Below are positions 41,083 to 52,073 of a stretch of DNA of 64,000 bases, one piece after another. The notes under the pieces are model-generated. The model searched no databases. It saw nothing but the letters and a program-made list of their open reading frames with translations, and was not told the origin of the DNA. The position numbers and the translations under genes were made by a program. This DNA comes from Roseibium album. GTDB lineage: Bacteria > Pseudomonadota > Alphaproteobacteria > Rhizobiales > Stappiaceae. Positions within the stretch are counted from its first letter, which is position 1; each line of letters begins with the position of its first letter. The DNA lies in the NCBI GenBank assembly GCA_001404055.1, contig CXTY01000018.1:62001-126000 (forward strand), read 5' to 3'.

Positions 41083-42396
41083 ATGGAAGAGTTTTACCTC
41101 GTTACGATTTTCCTCTTCGTCCTTTTCCTTCTTCTGGGAACCGGGGTGTGGGTCGGTCTGGCTCTGTTTGGCGTTGCCTACCTGGGGCTTGAGATGTTCA
41201 CTTCCCGTCCGGCGGGTGATGCAATGCTCACCCGCATCTGGACCGGGTCTTCCAGTTGGACTCTGACAGCGTTGCCTCTGTTTATATGGATGGGCGAGAT
41301 CCTGTTCCGAAGTCGATTATCCCAGGACATGTTCCGGGGCTTGAGCCCCTGGATGCAGCGGATGCCAGGTGGCCTGGTCCACGTCAATATTGTTGGGTGT
41401 ACGATTTTTGCCGCCGTTTCCGGTTCCTCGGCGGCAACACTGACGACAGTTGGCAAGATGTCCATCCCCGAACTGCGCAAGCGCGGGTATCCGGAATACA
41501 TGACGATTGGAACTCTGACGGGCGCCGCAACGCTTGGGCTGATGATCCCGCCGTCATTGACCCTGATTGTTTATGGCGTTGCGGTCGAACAATCGATTTC
41601 CAAATTGTTCATGGCAGGAATAATCCCCGGCATCGTTCTGGCGGGGCTGTTCATGGCCTACGTGGCGGGTTGGTCAATTGTCCGTCCGCACGAAGTGCCC
41701 AAGATTGCCAACAAGATGACTTTCGGGGAAAAGCTTCACGAAAGCCGTTTCCTGATCCCGATCATCCTCCTCATTCTGGTGGTCATCGGATCCATGTATG
41801 GCGGCTGGGCAACGGCCACAGAGGCTGCGTCTATCGGTGTGATTGGCGCCTTTGTGCTGGCTGCCATGCAAGGATCTCTCACCAAGGAGGCCTTTTTGGA
41901 AAGCCTGCTGGGGGCGACACGGACTTCGGCAATGATTGCGCTCATCTTGATGGGTGCTACCGCGCTGACACTGGCGATGGGCTTTACAGGTCTGCCCAGA
42001 GCTCTGGCGGAGTTCATTGATAGCTTGCAACTATCACGCTTTTCGCTGCTGATGGCCCTGATGTTGTTTTATATCATTCTGGGAATGTTCCTTGACGGCA
42101 TTTCATCTGTGGTTCTGACGATGGCAATCGTTCAGCCCATGGTTCAAGGTGCCGGGATTGACCTGATCTGGTTCGGCATTTTCATCGTGATCGTGGTCGA
42201 AATGGCCCAGATCACTCCGCCTATCGGGTTTAACCTCTTCGTCATGCAAGGGATCACCAAGCATGAGATGGGATACATCGCAAAGACGGCAATTCCACTG
42301 TTCCTGATCATGGTTGTCATGGTCTTCGTGATGATTTTCTTCCCCGAGCTGGCAACGTGGCTGCCCGAAAGCATGCGCGGTACCCCCGGACGCTGA
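41083..42396 (+). CDS. TRAP transporter large permease (DctM type)
   Basis: A 437-residue membrane protein with about 12 helices and typical DctM blocks: PLFIWMGEILFRSRLSQDMFRGLSPWMQRMPGGLVHVNIVGCTIFAAVSGSSAATLTTVGKM (about 65-127), IPELRKRGYPEYMTIGTLTGAATLGLMIPPSLTLIVYG, and GMFLDGISSVVLTMAIVQPMVQ...QITPPIGFNLFVMQGIT (about 330-390). It completes the receptor-DctQ-DctM TRAP system. A weak hairpin separates it from the stress-protein gene, 86 bp on. Confidence 0.95.
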   Translation: MEEFYLVTIFLFVLFLLLGTGVWVGLALFGVAYLGLEMFTSRPAGDAMLTRIWTGSSSWTLTALPLFIWMGEILFRSRLSQDMFRGLSPWMQRMPGGLVHVNIVGCTIFAAVSGSSAATLTTVGKMSIPELRKRGYPEYMTIGTLTGAATLGLMIPPSLTLIVYGVAVEQSISKLFMAGIIPGIVLAGLFMAYVAGWSIVRPHEVPKIANKMTFGEKLHESRFLIPIILLILVVIGSMYGGWATATEAASIGVIGAFVLAAMQGSLTKEAFLESLLGATRTSAMIALILMGATALTLAMGFTGLPRALAEFIDSLQLSRFSLLMALMLFYIILGMFLDGISSVVLTMAIVQPMVQGAGIDLIWFGIFIVIVVEMAQITPPIGFNLFVMQGITKHEMGYIAKTAIPLFLIMVVMVFVMIFFPELATWLPESMRGTPGR

Positions 42397-42406
42397 TCCG
42401 GAGCTA

Positions 42407-42440
42407 CGCCTTTTCGCGGGTCGAAACCCGAAAGAAGGCG
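42407..42440 (+). terminator. Imperfect hairpin after dctM
   Basis: CGCCTTTTCGCGGGT and ACCCGAAAGAAGGCG pair imperfectly around CGAA. There is no T-run after it, so it is more likely an mRNA-stability or partial-termination element between dctM and the universal stress protein gene. Confidence 0.35.
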
Positions 42441-42482
42441 CAGCCCCGGGTGTTTATCCTGGCAATTTTTGAGGACTGAACC

Positions 42483-42917
42483 ATGCCGAATGTCAAAATC
42501 ATTGCTGCGGTGGATTTGCACCATAAGGATTGGGACAGTTGTGTCGTAAACGAAGCAATCATGCTGGCGCAAAGCCACAAGGTTGAGGTTGAACTGGTGT
42601 TCGTGATCCCGGACCAGCAAAACTCGTATGTGCAGGAATATATCCCGTCAGACATGAAAGATCGTGTCGAAGTCGATGCTCGCAAGGATCTTGAGTCTTA
42701 TGCGAAGACGTTCGATTGGAAGGGCGTACCATTTACCACCGGGATCCTAAGAGGGGTCGTTTATGAGACCCTGATTGAACATGCGGATGAACTTTCCGCC
42801 CGCTTCATCGTTATTGGTGCAAACAAGCCAAGCGTGAAAGATCTCTTCATAGGTCCCAATGCTGCGCGCGTTGCGCGTCATGCCTCTTGTTGCGTGTTGG
42901 TTGTGCGGCCAGAATGA
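42483..42917 (+). CDS. Universal stress protein in a TRAP operon
   Basis: A 144-residue UspA-fold protein. The start MPNVKIIAAVDLHHKDWDS and the ATP-binding-type end ARFIVIGANKPSVKDLFIGPNAARVARHASCCVLVVRPE are typical, although the classic G-x2-G-x9-G(S/T) motif is changed to GANKPSVKDLFIGPNAAR. UspA proteins next to TRAP genes (TeaD in Halomonas) modulate transport. It lies between dctM and the enolase-superfamily gene, 40 bp before the latter, and reads in the same direction. Confidence 0.85.
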   Translation: MPNVKIIAAVDLHHKDWDSCVVNEAIMLAQSHKVEVELVFVIPDQQNSYVQEYIPSDMKDRVEVDARKDLESYAKTFDWKGVPFTTGILRGVVYETLIEHADELSARFIVIGANKPSVKDLFIGPNAARVARHASCCVLVVRPE

Positions 42918-42957
42918 TCTTCTTCGTCATAATTTCTGAGCTGTCTCGGAGGCCCTT

Positions 42958-44082
42958 GTGAGCGATCACAAAATAGAAAAAATCCGGGTTCACCGTATTT
43001 GCATTCCAGCCAGGGCCATCCACTCTCACGGCAGTGGGGACGTCGCCGGGATCAATGTGGCCATCGTTGAGATCACAACAGATAGCGGTATCACAGGCTG
43101 GGGTGAAGCTTCGCCCTGGCCGGTTTTCACCGGCACTTCCGAAGGCTGTGCTGCGGCGCTCCATGTGCATCTGCGTCCGCATTTGATCGGGCAGGATCCG
43201 GTTCAGGTCGAAAAGCACATGTCCATGACCGACAAGGTGATTGTCGGGCATCCCGAGGCCAAGGCAGCATTGGAGATGGCGCTGCTGGACATCACGGGAC
43301 AGATTTGCGGTCTGTCGGTGTGTGAGCTGGTCGGCGGCAAGATGCGGGACGACATGGGCATGAGTTTTTCCATCGCCAATCCCGATTTCGAAGCTGATCT
43401 GAACGACATTGCAGCAATGTGGGAAGACGGCGTTCGCATCTTCAAATTCAAAACCGGATTTGCAGGTCACAAATTTGACCTTATGCGGCTTGAGAAAATG
43501 CGTGAGATCTATGGAGATAAAGCAGACATTCGGATCGACTATAATCAAGGGCTCCTGGCTTATGATGCGGTTCGCTGCATCCGTGATCTTGAAGCGTTTC
43601 GCCCGACATTTGTCGAGCAGCCGGTGAAAATGCATGAACGTGAAGCATTGGCCCACATCACCCAAGTGATCGATACACCGATCATGGCGGATGAAAGCGT
43701 GTTCGATCCTAAAGGCGCGCTATATGGCGCGAATATCAGGATTGCCGACATCTTTTCGTTGAAGATCATGAAGTCAGGCGGAATTCGTCGGGCTCTTGAA
43801 GTTGCAGCCATTGCGCGTGCTGCAGGTATTGAAGTTTACGGTGGCTGCATGTTCGAAACCGGCCTTGCGCACGCAGCCGGAGCACACCTCATGGCTGCCG
43901 TGCCTGATCTCGTCCTGCAATGCGAATTCTACATGGCGACCTACTACGCTCAGGACGATATTCTGACCGATGCCTTTCCGGTCAGGAACGGCCGCGTAAT
44001 CGTGCCGCACGGGCCGGGGCTTGGCGTGAAGGTAGATCCGGACAAACTTGCGCGATATGCAGTTGCAGAGCCGCTGTCATAG
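42958..44082 (+). CDS. Enolase-superfamily enzyme, MLE/mandelate racemase group
   Basis: A 374-residue protein with the capping domain of the superfamily (about 1-125, with VFTGTSEGCAAALHVHLRPHLIGQDP) and a (beta/alpha)7-beta barrel. Catalytic elements in order: Lys motif FKFKTGF (about 162), metal ligands in RIDYNQ (about 192), FVEQPV (about 218), ADESVF (about 243) and the second Lys in SLKIMKSGG (about 268). The KxK...K layout belongs to the muconate-lactonising-enzyme group, which includes racemases, epimerases and dehydratases of amino-acid-like carboxylates. CEFYMATYYAQDD near the C-terminus is unusual. GTG start with CGGAGG. The substrate is unknown. Confidence 0.87.
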   Translation: MSDHKIEKIRVHRICIPARAIHSHGSGDVAGINVAIVEITTDSGITGWGEASPWPVFTGTSEGCAAALHVHLRPHLIGQDPVQVEKHMSMTDKVIVGHPEAKAALEMALLDITGQICGLSVCELVGGKMRDDMGMSFSIANPDFEADLNDIAAMWEDGVRIFKFKTGFAGHKFDLMRLEKMREIYGDKADIRIDYNQGLLAYDAVRCIRDLEAFRPTFVEQPVKMHEREALAHITQVIDTPIMADESVFDPKGALYGANIRIADIFSLKIMKSGGIRRALEVAAIARAAGIEVYGGCMFETGLAHAAGAHLMAAVPDLVLQCEFYMATYYAQDDILTDAFPVRNGRVIVPHGPGLGVKVDPDKLARYAVAEPLS

Positions 44083-44109
44083 GGGCCTGACTGACAGGGA
44101 TTTCGTCAA

Positions 44110-45525
44110 TCAACACTCAGGAAGGTTGACGGCCAGGCCACCGAGCGACGTTTCCTTGTATTTCTCGCGCATGTCCTGACCGGTCTGGCGCATGGTTTCG
44201 ATGCAATTGTCCAGGGGCATGAAGTGCGCACCGTCGCCGTGAAGTGCCAGAGACGCAGCTGAAACAGCCTTGATCGCTCCCATCCCGTTACGCTCAATGC
44301 AGGGCACTTGCACCAGACCTCTGACCGGGTCACAGGTCATGCCGAGATGATGTTCCAGAGCGATTTCGGCTGCGTTTTCGATTTGCTCGTTGCTTCCGCC
44401 AAGGGCAGCGCAAAGACCAGCTGCTGCCATTGCCGAGGCGGACCCGACTTCTGCCTGGCAGCCACATTCAGCACCTGAAATCGAGGCGTTGTGTTTGATG
44501 AGACCACCGATTGCGGCGGCAGTCAGCAGGAACGTATCAATGCCTTCGCGGGTCACATCAACGCAGTGGTCCCGGTAATAGCGGATGACAGCAGGTACCA
44601 CGCCAGCCGCGCCGTTAGTGGGTGACGTGACCACCTGGCCGCCAGCAGCGTTTTCTTCGTTCACCGCCATTGCGTAAACGGACAGCCAATCGTTGATTGC
44701 GTGGGGTTGTTTGGAATTGGAACCGCTCTGGTCCAAAAGGCGTTGGTGGATCGCTTTTGCGCGGCGTTTGACACTCAGTCCGCCTGGCAGAATGCCTTCC
44801 AGTGAGAGGCCGCGTTCGATACAGCCGTCCATGACGTTCCAGATAGCATCAAGACGGGCGTTCAGAGTTTCCGCTCCAATGACGGATTCTTCGTTCGCCC
44901 GTTTCATCTCATAAATTGTGAGCCTTGAGTCCTTACCCATTTTCAGCATTTCGGACGCAGACCCGAACGGGTAGGGATACCCTACGGCCTTTTTCTCATC
45001 GTGCAAATCTGCGTCAGGGGCTTTTTCCGAGGCAACCAGTTCGGCCTCTGTCATCACAAAGCCGCCACCGATGGAATAATAAGTGTCGGCCAGTAGCGTC
45101 TCGCCGGCATCGTTCATCGCGCTCAACTTGAGGGCATTGGCATGTAGCGGCAAAGCCGGGCCGTAATCGAAGACCAGGTCGTTTTCAGGATCAAATACAA
45201 CATCGCCGCAAGCGGGTAGGCGAAGCACTGAAGTGCTGCGCAACTCCGCGAGACGCTTTTCAGCCAGATCAGCGTCAACCGCGTCAGGACGAAAGCCCAG
45301 GAGACCAAGCATCACCGCACGATCCGTTGCGTGCCCTTTGCCGGTAAAGGCAAGCGAACCATGAAGCGAAGCGGTGATCTTCGTCACGTCGCTTGGGTTG
45401 AAACGCCCGCCTTCGCCCCCGGATAACCGGTCAAGAAAGTTCACGGCAGCGGTCATGGGTCCCATCGTGTGAGACGATGACGGACCAATGCCGATCTTGA
45501 AGATATCGAAGACGCTGAGGAACAT
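44110..45525 (-). CDS. sdaA: L-serine ammonia-lyase (serine deaminase)
   Basis: A 471-residue single-chain L-serine dehydratase: [21 protein letters not shown] at the N-terminus (substrate-binding SSSHT), and the cluster-binding cysteines in [14 protein letters not shown] (about residue 350), [19 protein letters not shown] (about 392). It converts serine to pyruvate and ammonia with a 4Fe-4S cluster. It follows gcvP on the same strand with 57 bp between them and a strong hairpin in the gap, so glycine-to-serine-to-pyruvate flow may be encoded together with glyA and gcv. It converges on the enolase-like gene, 27 bp apart. Confidence 0.96.
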   Translation of the reverse strand: MFLSVFDIFKIGIGPSSSHTMGPMTAAVNFLDRLSGGEGGRFNPSDVTKITASLHGSLAFTGKGHATDRAVMLGLLGFRPDAVDADLAEKRLAELRSTSVLRLPACGDVVFDPENDLVFDYGPALPLHANALKLSAMNDAGETLLADTYYSIGGGFVMTEAELVASEKAPDADLHDEKKAVGYPYPFGSASEMLKMGKDSRLTIYEMKRANEESVIGAETLNARLDAIWNVMDGCIERGLSLEGILPGGLSVKRRAKAIHQRLLDQSGSNSKQPHAINDWLSVYAMAVNEENAAGGQVVTSPTNGAAGVVPAVIRYYRDHCVDVTREGIDTFLLTAAAIGGLIKHNASISGAECGCQAEVGSASAMAAAGLCAALGGSNEQIENAAEIALEHHLGMTCDPVRGLVQVPCIERNGMGAIKAVSAASLALHGDGAHFMPLDNCIETMRQTGQDMREKYKETSLGGLAVNLPEC

Positions 45526-45545
45526 TTCTGCTGCCCCGGGTTGTC

Positions 45546-45570
45546 CGCGGCGCCAGAAACGGGCGCCGCG
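45546..45570 (-). terminator. Strong hairpin between gcvP and sdaA
   Basis: CGCGGCGCC and GGCGCCGCG pair perfectly (9 bp) around a 7-base loop, 12 bp after the gcvP stop codon. No T-run follows on the minus strand, so it may act as a stabiliser or a partial stop between gcvP and sdaA. Confidence 0.45.
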
Positions 45571-45582
45571 TATTGTTTCTTG

Positions 45583-48441
45583 TTACTCGGCCGCTTCTGC
45601 GTAATCCGACATCGGTGGACAGGTGCAAACCAGGTTCCGGTCGCCGTAGGCATTGTCGACCCGGTTTACCGGAGACCAATATTTGTCTACGTCAAGAGAT
45701 CCGGCCGGGTAGCAGGCCTGTTCACGGCTGTAAGGCCGGTCCCAATCGCCTATGAGGTCGGCCACAGTGTGTGGCGCGTTCTTCAAGGGGTTGTTCTCGG
45801 TATCGATCTTGCCGTCGATGATGTCCTGTGCTTCTGCCCTGACGGACAGCATAGCATCACAGAACCGGTCGAGTTCGGCCTTTGGCTCGGACTCTGTCGG
45901 TTCAACCATCAACGTACCAGCAACCGGCCACGACATAGTGGGTGCATGGAAGCCGCTGTCCATCAGCCGTTTTGCAATGTCCTCAACGGTCACACCGGCA
46001 CTGTCAGCCAGAGGCCGCGTATCGACGATGCACTCATGCGCCACGCGCCCGGTTTCGGACTTGTAAAGAATGTCGTAGCCCTGCTCCAGACGCGCCGCGA
46101 TGTAGTTGGCGTTCAAGATCGCCACTTTGGTCGCCTGTGTCAGACCATCGCCGCCCATCAGCAGGATATAGGCCCAGCTCACGGGAAGGATTGAAGGCGA
46201 GCCAAATGGTGCTGCCGAAACCGGTCCAACCGAGCTGCCGTATTCCTCCGGGTGACCAGGAAGGTATGCCGTCAGATGGGATTTGACGCCAATTGGCCCC
46301 ATGCCCGGACCGCCGCCGCCATGCGGAATGCAGAAGGTCTTGTGGAGGTTCAGGTGACTGACGTCGCCGCCGATCTTGCCGGGTTGAACCAGACCGACCA
46401 TGGCATTCATGTTCGCGCCGTCGATGTAGACCTGCCCACCATGATCATGCGTGATCTGGCAGACCTCCTGAACGGTCTCCTCAAACACACCATGCGTTGA
46501 CGGGTAGGTGATCATGCAGGCTGCAAGATCGGCGGCGTGTTTTTCCGCCTTTTCGCGGAAGTCGGCGATGTCGATGTTGCCGTTTTCGTCTGCCTTGACC
46601 GGAACCACCTTGTAACCCACCATCTGCGCCGACGCCGGGTTTGTACCGTGAGCAGATGTCGGGATCAGACAGATGTTCCGATCACCTTCGCCGCGTGCAA
46701 TGTGGTAATTGCGAATGGTCAGGAGACCTGCATATTCACCCTGCGCACCGGAGTTCGGCTGCTGGCTGATTGCGTCATAGCCGGTAATATCGCAGAGCTT
46801 TTCATTCAGATCGTCGATCATCTCCCGATAACCAACGGCCTGGTCTGCTGGCACGAATGGATGCAGGTTGGAGAATTCCGGCCAGGTGACCGGGATCATC
46901 TCGATGGTTGCGTTCAGTTTCATCGTGCAGGATCCGAGCGGGATCATAGCGCGGTCAAGCGCAAGATCGCGATCTGCCAGACGTCGCATGTAGCGCGTGA
47001 TCTCGGCTTCAGCCCGGTTCAGGTGGAAAATCGGATGTGTGAGATAATCGCTTTCCCGCAAAGCATGTTGTGGCAAGCGGTATTCGCGGTTCGCTTCGCT
47101 ATCGTCCTGCATTTTGCCGCCGAAGGCGTTCCAGACAGCTTCGATGGTCTCGGGCCGGGTCTGTTCATCCAGCGAAATACCGACGCGGGTTTCACCGACC
47201 TTGCGAAGGTTGATGCCATGTTCGACCGCTGCGTTCATGATCACGCTCTGCAGTGGGCCGACTTCGACGGTGATGGTATCGAAAAACACGTCCGGCTGGA
47301 CTTCAAAGCCGAGAGATTCCAGCCCCTTGGCCATGCGAGAAGTCTTGCGGTGTACGGATTGCGCGATTGCCTTGATGCCGTCCGGACCGTGATAGACCGC
47401 GTACATGGAGGCAATGACCGCCAGCAGTGCCTGGGCCGTACAGACGTTAGAGTTGGCCTTCTCGCGACGAATATGCTGTTCGCGGGTCTGCAACGATAGC
47501 CGATAGGCCTTCTTGCCACGGCTGTCGACGGAGACGCCGATGATCCGGCCCGGCATGCTGCGTTTGAAGGCATCCTTGCAGGACATATAAGCAGCGTGTG
47601 GTCCGCCATAGCCCATTGGTACGCCGAAGCGCTGGGTTGAGCCAACAGCAATGTCCGCACCCATTTCACCGGGCGACTTCAACAGTGCCAGAGCAAGCGG
47701 ATCGGCGGCAACGATGGCAAGGGCCTTGTTCTCGTGCAGCTTTTCAATGATCGCCGTGAAATCGCGAACGTGGCCGTGCGTGCCCGGATACTGGAAGATC
47801 GCGCCAAAGACAGTTGCCGGGTCGAGCTCATCCGGATTGCCGACGACGACGTCGATCCCCAGAGGTTCCGCCCGGGTCTGGATCACCGCGATGTTTTGCG
47901 GGTGACAGTTGTCATCGACGAAGAATGTGTTTGCCTTGGATTTAGCCGAGCGCTTGGCCATGGTCATGGCTTCGGCAGCCGCTGTGGATTCATCAAGCAG
48001 CGAAGCATTGGCAATGTCGAGACCGGTAAGGTCAGAGACCATGGTCTGGAAGTTCAGGAGAGCTTCGAGCCGGCCCTGCGAAATTTCCGGCTGATAGGGC
48101 GTATAAGCCGTGTACCAGGCTGGATTTTCCAGGATGTTGCGCAAGATGGGGGCGGGTGTGGTCGTGCCGTAATACCCCTGTCCGATCAACGAGGTCAGAA
48201 CCTTGTTCTTGTTCGCGATTTCTTTCATATGAAAGAGTGCGTCACGTTCCGACAGACCGTGCCCACCCCAATCAAGCGGTTCTTTCTGGCGGATCGCAGG
48301 TGGAATGGTTGCATCGATCAAGTCATCGAGACTGTTGAAACCGATTACCTTCAGCATTTCCCCTATCTCGGCAGGTGAGGGACCGATATGCCTGCGGTTG
48401 GCAAAATCGTAAGCTTGATAGGTGGTTATTTCAAAAGGCAT
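45583..48441 (-). CDS. gcvP: Glycine dehydrogenase (decarboxylating), P protein
   Basis: A 952-residue fused P protein, the single-chain type. Signatures: [22 protein letters not shown] start, the PLP-binding [25 protein letters not shown] (Lys near residue 700), and [24 protein letters not shown]. It decarboxylates glycine and loads the aminomethyl group on the lipoyl arm of GcvH. It lies 12 bp after gcvH and is read with it. The gene is full-length with no break. Confidence 0.98.
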   Translation of the reverse strand: MPFEITTYQAYDFANRRHIGPSPAEIGEMLKVIGFNSLDDLIDATIPPAIRQKEPLDWGGHGLSERDALFHMKEIANKNKVLTSLIGQGYYGTTTPAPILRNILENPAWYTAYTPYQPEISQGRLEALLNFQTMVSDLTGLDIANASLLDESTAAAEAMTMAKRSAKSKANTFFVDDNCHPQNIAVIQTRAEPLGIDVVVGNPDELDPATVFGAIFQYPGTHGHVRDFTAIIEKLHENKALAIVAADPLALALLKSPGEMGADIAVGSTQRFGVPMGYGGPHAAYMSCKDAFKRSMPGRIIGVSVDSRGKKAYRLSLQTREQHIRREKANSNVCTAQALLAVIASMYAVYHGPDGIKAIAQSVHRKTSRMAKGLESLGFEVQPDVFFDTITVEVGPLQSVIMNAAVEHGINLRKVGETRVGISLDEQTRPETIEAVWNAFGGKMQDDSEANREYRLPQHALRESDYLTHPIFHLNRAEAEITRYMRRLADRDLALDRAMIPLGSCTMKLNATIEMIPVTWPEFSNLHPFVPADQAVGYREMIDDLNEKLCDITGYDAISQQPNSGAQGEYAGLLTIRNYHIARGEGDRNICLIPTSAHGTNPASAQMVGYKVVPVKADENGNIDIADFREKAEKHAADLAACMITYPSTHGVFEETVQEVCQITHDHGGQVYIDGANMNAMVGLVQPGKIGGDVSHLNLHKTFCIPHGGGGPGMGPIGVKSHLTAYLPGHPEEYGSSVGPVSAAPFGSPSILPVSWAYILLMGGDGLTQATKVAILNANYIAARLEQGYDILYKSETGRVAHECIVDTRPLADSAGVTVEDIAKRLMDSGFHAPTMSWPVAGTLMVEPTESEPKAELDRFCDAMLSVRAEAQDIIDGKIDTENNPLKNAPHTVADLIGDWDRPYSREQACYPAGSLDVDKYWSPVNRVDNAYGDRNLVCTCPPMSDYAEAAE

Positions 48442-48453
48442 TTCTGCGCTCCT

Positions 48454-48819
48454 TTAGCCGATGAAGGCCTTGTAGGCGTCGAGGTCCATAAGATCGTTCA
48501 GCTGTGACTGGTCTGTAAGTTTTATCTTATATAGCCAGCCGTCGCCTTCCGCTCCCTCATTCAATGTCGCAGGGCTGTCGGTCAACACTTCATTGGCCTC
48601 GACAACTTCGCCGTTTACCGGTGCGTAGATTTCAGACGCCGCTTTGACGGACTCGACCACGCCGATCTCGTCACCCTTTCCGAACGTGTCGCCGGCTTCT
48701 TTTTGTTCCACATAAACGATTTCACCGAGTTGTTCGGCGGCATGTGCGGTGATCCCCAGAGTAGCGATATCGCCCTCAACGGTCATCCACTCGTGCTCTT
48801 CGGAATAATAAGTGGTCAC
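48454..48819 (-). CDS. gcvH: Glycine cleavage system H protein
   Basis: A 121-residue lipoyl carrier: TTYYSEEHEWMTVEGDIATLGITAHAAEQLGEIVYVE and the lipoylation region VVESVKAASEIYAPVNGEV with Lys near residue 62, then ...YKAFIG at the end. It shuttles the aminomethyl and reduced lipoyl groups between GcvP, GcvT and dihydrolipoamide dehydrogenase. I choose the GTG ending at 48819, with GGGGAGAG upstream, over the longer frame. It is 16 bp from gcvT. Confidence 0.97.
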   Translation of the reverse strand: MTTYYSEEHEWMTVEGDIATLGITAHAAEQLGEIVYVEQKEAGDTFGKGDEIGVVESVKAASEIYAPVNGEVVEANEVLTDSPATLNEGAEGDGWLYKIKLTDQSQLNDLMDLDAYKAFIG

Positions 48820-48835
48820 GTTGGTCTCTCCCCGA

Positions 48836-49933
48836 TTAACGTTTGTAATTTTGCTGCACAAAAGGCAGCGAGACAATTTCGGCAGCTTGCGCCTTGCCGC
48901 GGATCAAGAGGTTGATCTTGGTTCCCGGTGCGCTGTGAGCGGTGATGACATAGCCCATTGCCACCGGACATCCGGCTGTCGGACCGAATCCACCCGAGGT
49001 AATGACGCCAATGTTTTCTCCGTCGGTGCTCTGCACTTCGACGCCATGGCGCGCAGGTGCGCGGCCCTCGGGCTTGATGCCGACAAGCTTGCGTTCCGTA
49101 CCCTCTGCAATTTCGCGTTGGATCCGATCAGCACCCGGAAAACCACCTTCTTCGCGCCGGCGCTTCTGGATTGCCCAGATCAGCGAAGCCTCGATCGGCG
49201 ACGTGTCATTGTCGATGTCATTGCCGTAAAGACACAGACCCGCTTCAAGTCTCAGAGAGTCGCGGGCTCCCAGTCCTGCCGGTTCGCAATTCTCGTCTGC
49301 GAGGAAAGCGCGCGCAATGTCGCTGGCCTTGTCCTCGGGGATCGAGATTTCGTAGCCATCTTCTCCTGTATAACCAAGACGCGAAATCCGGCATTCAACC
49401 CCGTTGATCTCACCCAAAATGGTTTCCATGAACTTCAGATCGCGTGCGGCGGGACAAAGGGTACCCACCACATCTTCGGCTTTTGGTCCTTGCACAGCAA
49501 CCAGTGCGCGGTCGAAGAGCTCGGTCACCTCAACACCGTCAAGGTGTTTTGCCATGTGCGGGATGTCCTGGTGGCGCATGGAAGCATTCACGACTGCAAA
49601 GAAATGATCACCGGCATTGGCGACAATCAGATCGTCCATGATGCCGCCTTGCTCATTGGTAAAGAAGCCGTAGCGTGCCTTGCCTTCTTTCAGCGCTTTA
49701 AACGCCTGTGGGCAGATCGTTTCCAGCTTCTCACCAACATTCTCACCCCTGAGGATCACTTGACCCATGTGGCTTACGTCAAACAAAGCTGCCTTCTCAC
49801 GGCATTGCTTGTGCTCTCCCATGATTCCCATGGGGTACTGAACCGGCATTTCCCAGCCGGCAAAGTCGACCATCTTGCCGCCAAGCTCGACATGGAGGTC
49901 GTAAAGCGGAGTGCGTTTGGGGGCGTCAGCCAT
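48836..49933 (-). CDS. gcvT: Glycine cleavage system T protein (aminomethyltransferase)
   Basis: A 365-residue GcvT: KRTPLYDLHVELGGKMVDFAGWEMPVQYPMGIMGEHKQCREKAALFDVSHMGQV at the start, then MDDLIVANAGDHFFAVVNASMRHQD and ARDSLRLEAGLCLYGNDIDNDTSPIEASLIWAI. It passes the one-carbon unit to tetrahydrofolate as 5,10-methylene-THF. This true GcvT contrasts with the related DmdA at 11406. It lies downstream of the deletion scar between lpd and usp fragments, 33 bp after the usp remnant, and precedes gcvH. Confidence 0.98.
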   Translation of the reverse strand: MADAPKRTPLYDLHVELGGKMVDFAGWEMPVQYPMGIMGEHKQCREKAALFDVSHMGQVILRGENVGEKLETICPQAFKALKEGKARYGFFTNEQGGIMDDLIVANAGDHFFAVVNASMRHQDIPHMAKHLDGVEVTELFDRALVAVQGPKAEDVVGTLCPAARDLKFMETILGEINGVECRISRLGYTGEDGYEISIPEDKASDIARAFLADENCEPAGLGARDSLRLEAGLCLYGNDIDNDTSPIEASLIWAIQKRRREEGGFPGADRIQREIAEGTERKLVGIKPEGRAPARHGVEVQSTDGENIGVITSGGFGPTAGCPVAMGYVITAHSAPGTKINLLIRGKAQAAEIVSLPFVQQNYKR

Positions 49934-49966
49934 GTCGCCGGTCCTTTCTCATCTCAATTAAGTGGA

Positions 49967-50649
<683 letters not shown>

Positions 50650-51909
50650 TCAAAGATCGTAAATCGGGAACTGTTTGCAGATCACCGAGACCTGTTTGCG
50701 GGTTGCAGCCTCAACTGCCGCATTGCCATCCGGGTTTTCAGCAAGCGCATCCAGAACATCGTTGATCAGGTGACCGATCTTGCGGAATTCATCCGGACCA
50801 AATCCGCGTGAGCAACCTGCTGAGGTTCCAAGGCGAACGCCGCTGGTGATGGTTGGTTTTTCGGGGTCGCCCGGAACACCGTTCTTGTTGCAGGTGAAGC
50901 CAGCGCGCTCCAGTGCCGCTTCTGCAGCATTACCCTTCACGCCTTTGGGCCGAAGATCGACAAGCATCAGGTGATTGTCCGTGCCGCCGGAAACAATTGC
51001 GCAACCACGTGAAGTCATGACTTCGGAAAGTGCCCTGGCGCTATCAACAACGCGCTGGGAGTATTCCTTGAACTCCGGCTTCAGCGCTTCGCCGAAAGCG
51101 ACCGCCTTGGCGGCAATCACATGCATCAACGGACCGCCTTGCAGGCCGGGAAAGACCGCAGAATTGATTTTTTTCGCGATTGTCTCGTCATTGGTCAAGA
51201 TGACACCGCCGCGCGGGCCGCGCAGCGTCTTGTGCGTGGTCGAGGTGACAACATGTGCATGCGGTATCGGCGATGGGTGCAATCCGGTTGCTACAAGTCC
51301 TGCGATATGCGCCATGTCGACCAGAAGCCAAGCGCCAACTTCGTCGGCAATTTCGCGGAACTTCTGGAAATCGATCACGCGCGAATAAGCCGAAGCGCCA
51401 GCGATGATCATCTGGGGTTTCTCGGACCGTGCAAGATCTGCAACCTGATCATAATCGATCAGGCCTTCCTGCGTCAGGCCATACTGAACAGGATGGAACC
51501 ACTTGCCGGATTGCGCAGGCTTTGCACCATGGGTGAGATGCCCGCCTGCATCGAGTGACATGCCGAGGATGGTGTCGCCCGGCTTCAACAGCGCTAGCTT
51601 CACTGCGCCATTGGCCTGCGCACCCGAATGCGACTGAACGTTTGCGAAACTTGCACCGAAGAGTTTCTTCAACCGGTCGATGGCTTCAGCTTCAACCTCG
51701 TCAACAAACTCGCAGCCGCCATAATAGCGCCGCCCCGGGTAGCCCTCGGCATACTTGTTGGTCAGGACGGAGCCCTGCGCCTGGAGGACGGCTTTGGAGA
51801 CAATGTTCTCTGACGCGATCAATTCGATCTGATCTGCCTGACGACCAGCTTCTCGATCAATCGACTTGGCAATCACCGGGTCTGCAACGTCCAGGTTTGT
51901 TCGAAACAT
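50650..51909 (-). CDS. glyA: Serine hydroxymethyltransferase
   Basis: A 419-residue PLP enzyme: [42 protein letters not shown] near the N-terminus and the PLP-Lys segment [16 protein letters not shown] at about residue 225. It interconverts serine and glycine with tetrahydrofolate. It is the first gene of the operon (glyA, lpd fragment, usp fragment, gcvT, gcvH, gcvP, then sdaA), and lies divergent from the XRE-cupin gene. Two ATGs compete: the one ending at 51915 abuts GGAGG with no space, so the next at 51909 (6 bases away) is more likely. Confidence 0.97.
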   Translation of the reverse strand: MFRTNLDVADPVIAKSIDREAGRQADQIELIASENIVSKAVLQAQGSVLTNKYAEGYPGRRYYGGCEFVDEVEAEAIDRLKKLFGASFANVQSHSGAQANGAVKLALLKPGDTILGMSLDAGGHLTHGAKPAQSGKWFHPVQYGLTQEGLIDYDQVADLARSEKPQMIIAGASAYSRVIDFQKFREIADEVGAWLLVDMAHIAGLVATGLHPSPIPHAHVVTSTTHKTLRGPRGGVILTNDETIAKKINSAVFPGLQGGPLMHVIAAKAVAFGEALKPEFKEYSQRVVDSARALSEVMTSRGCAIVSGGTDNHLMLVDLRPKGVKGNAAEAALERAGFTCNKNGVPGDPEKPTITSGVRLGTSAGCSRGFGPDEFRKIGHLINDVLDALAENPDGNAAVEAATRKQVSVICKQFPIYDL

Positions 51910-51964
51910 GTTCATCCTCCGATTGATTTCCGAAACGTCACCGTTTCCCTTAATGTGCGTTTGT

Positions 51965-52006
51965 GTTTCCTATAGGAAACTTTTCTGCATTTTGCAACAA
52001 AAGTTT
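51965..52006. promoter_or_regulatory. Operator region between glyA and the XRE-cupin gene
   Basis: GTTTCCTATAGGAAAC (51965-51980) is a perfect 16-bp palindrome. It partly overlaps a second inverted repeat with arms AAACTTTT (51977-51984) and AAAAGTTT (51999-52006). GTTTCC also occurs once near 51947. It lies 56 bp from glyA and about 68 bp from the regulator gene. This is a natural site for the XRE-cupin protein to control glycine metabolism genes and itself. Confidence 0.65.
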
Positions 52007-52073
52007 GCAAAAGAGAAAATTGACCCATTTTCGAGAGTATGCGAGTTACGCAGGAGCAGCTAAGGGGCAGACA

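Noticed and set aside
45541..48378. Several long plus-strand frames (for example 46537-47499, 320 codons) opposite gcvP
   Set aside because: They are complementary to a perfect gcvP reading frame. Their translations have odd composition (His/Val/Cys-rich) and no recognisable domain.
51916..52073. Glycine riboswitch upstream of glyA
   Set aside because: The leader is about 100-150 bases and holds palindromes, but none of the conserved glycine-aptamer cores could be seen.
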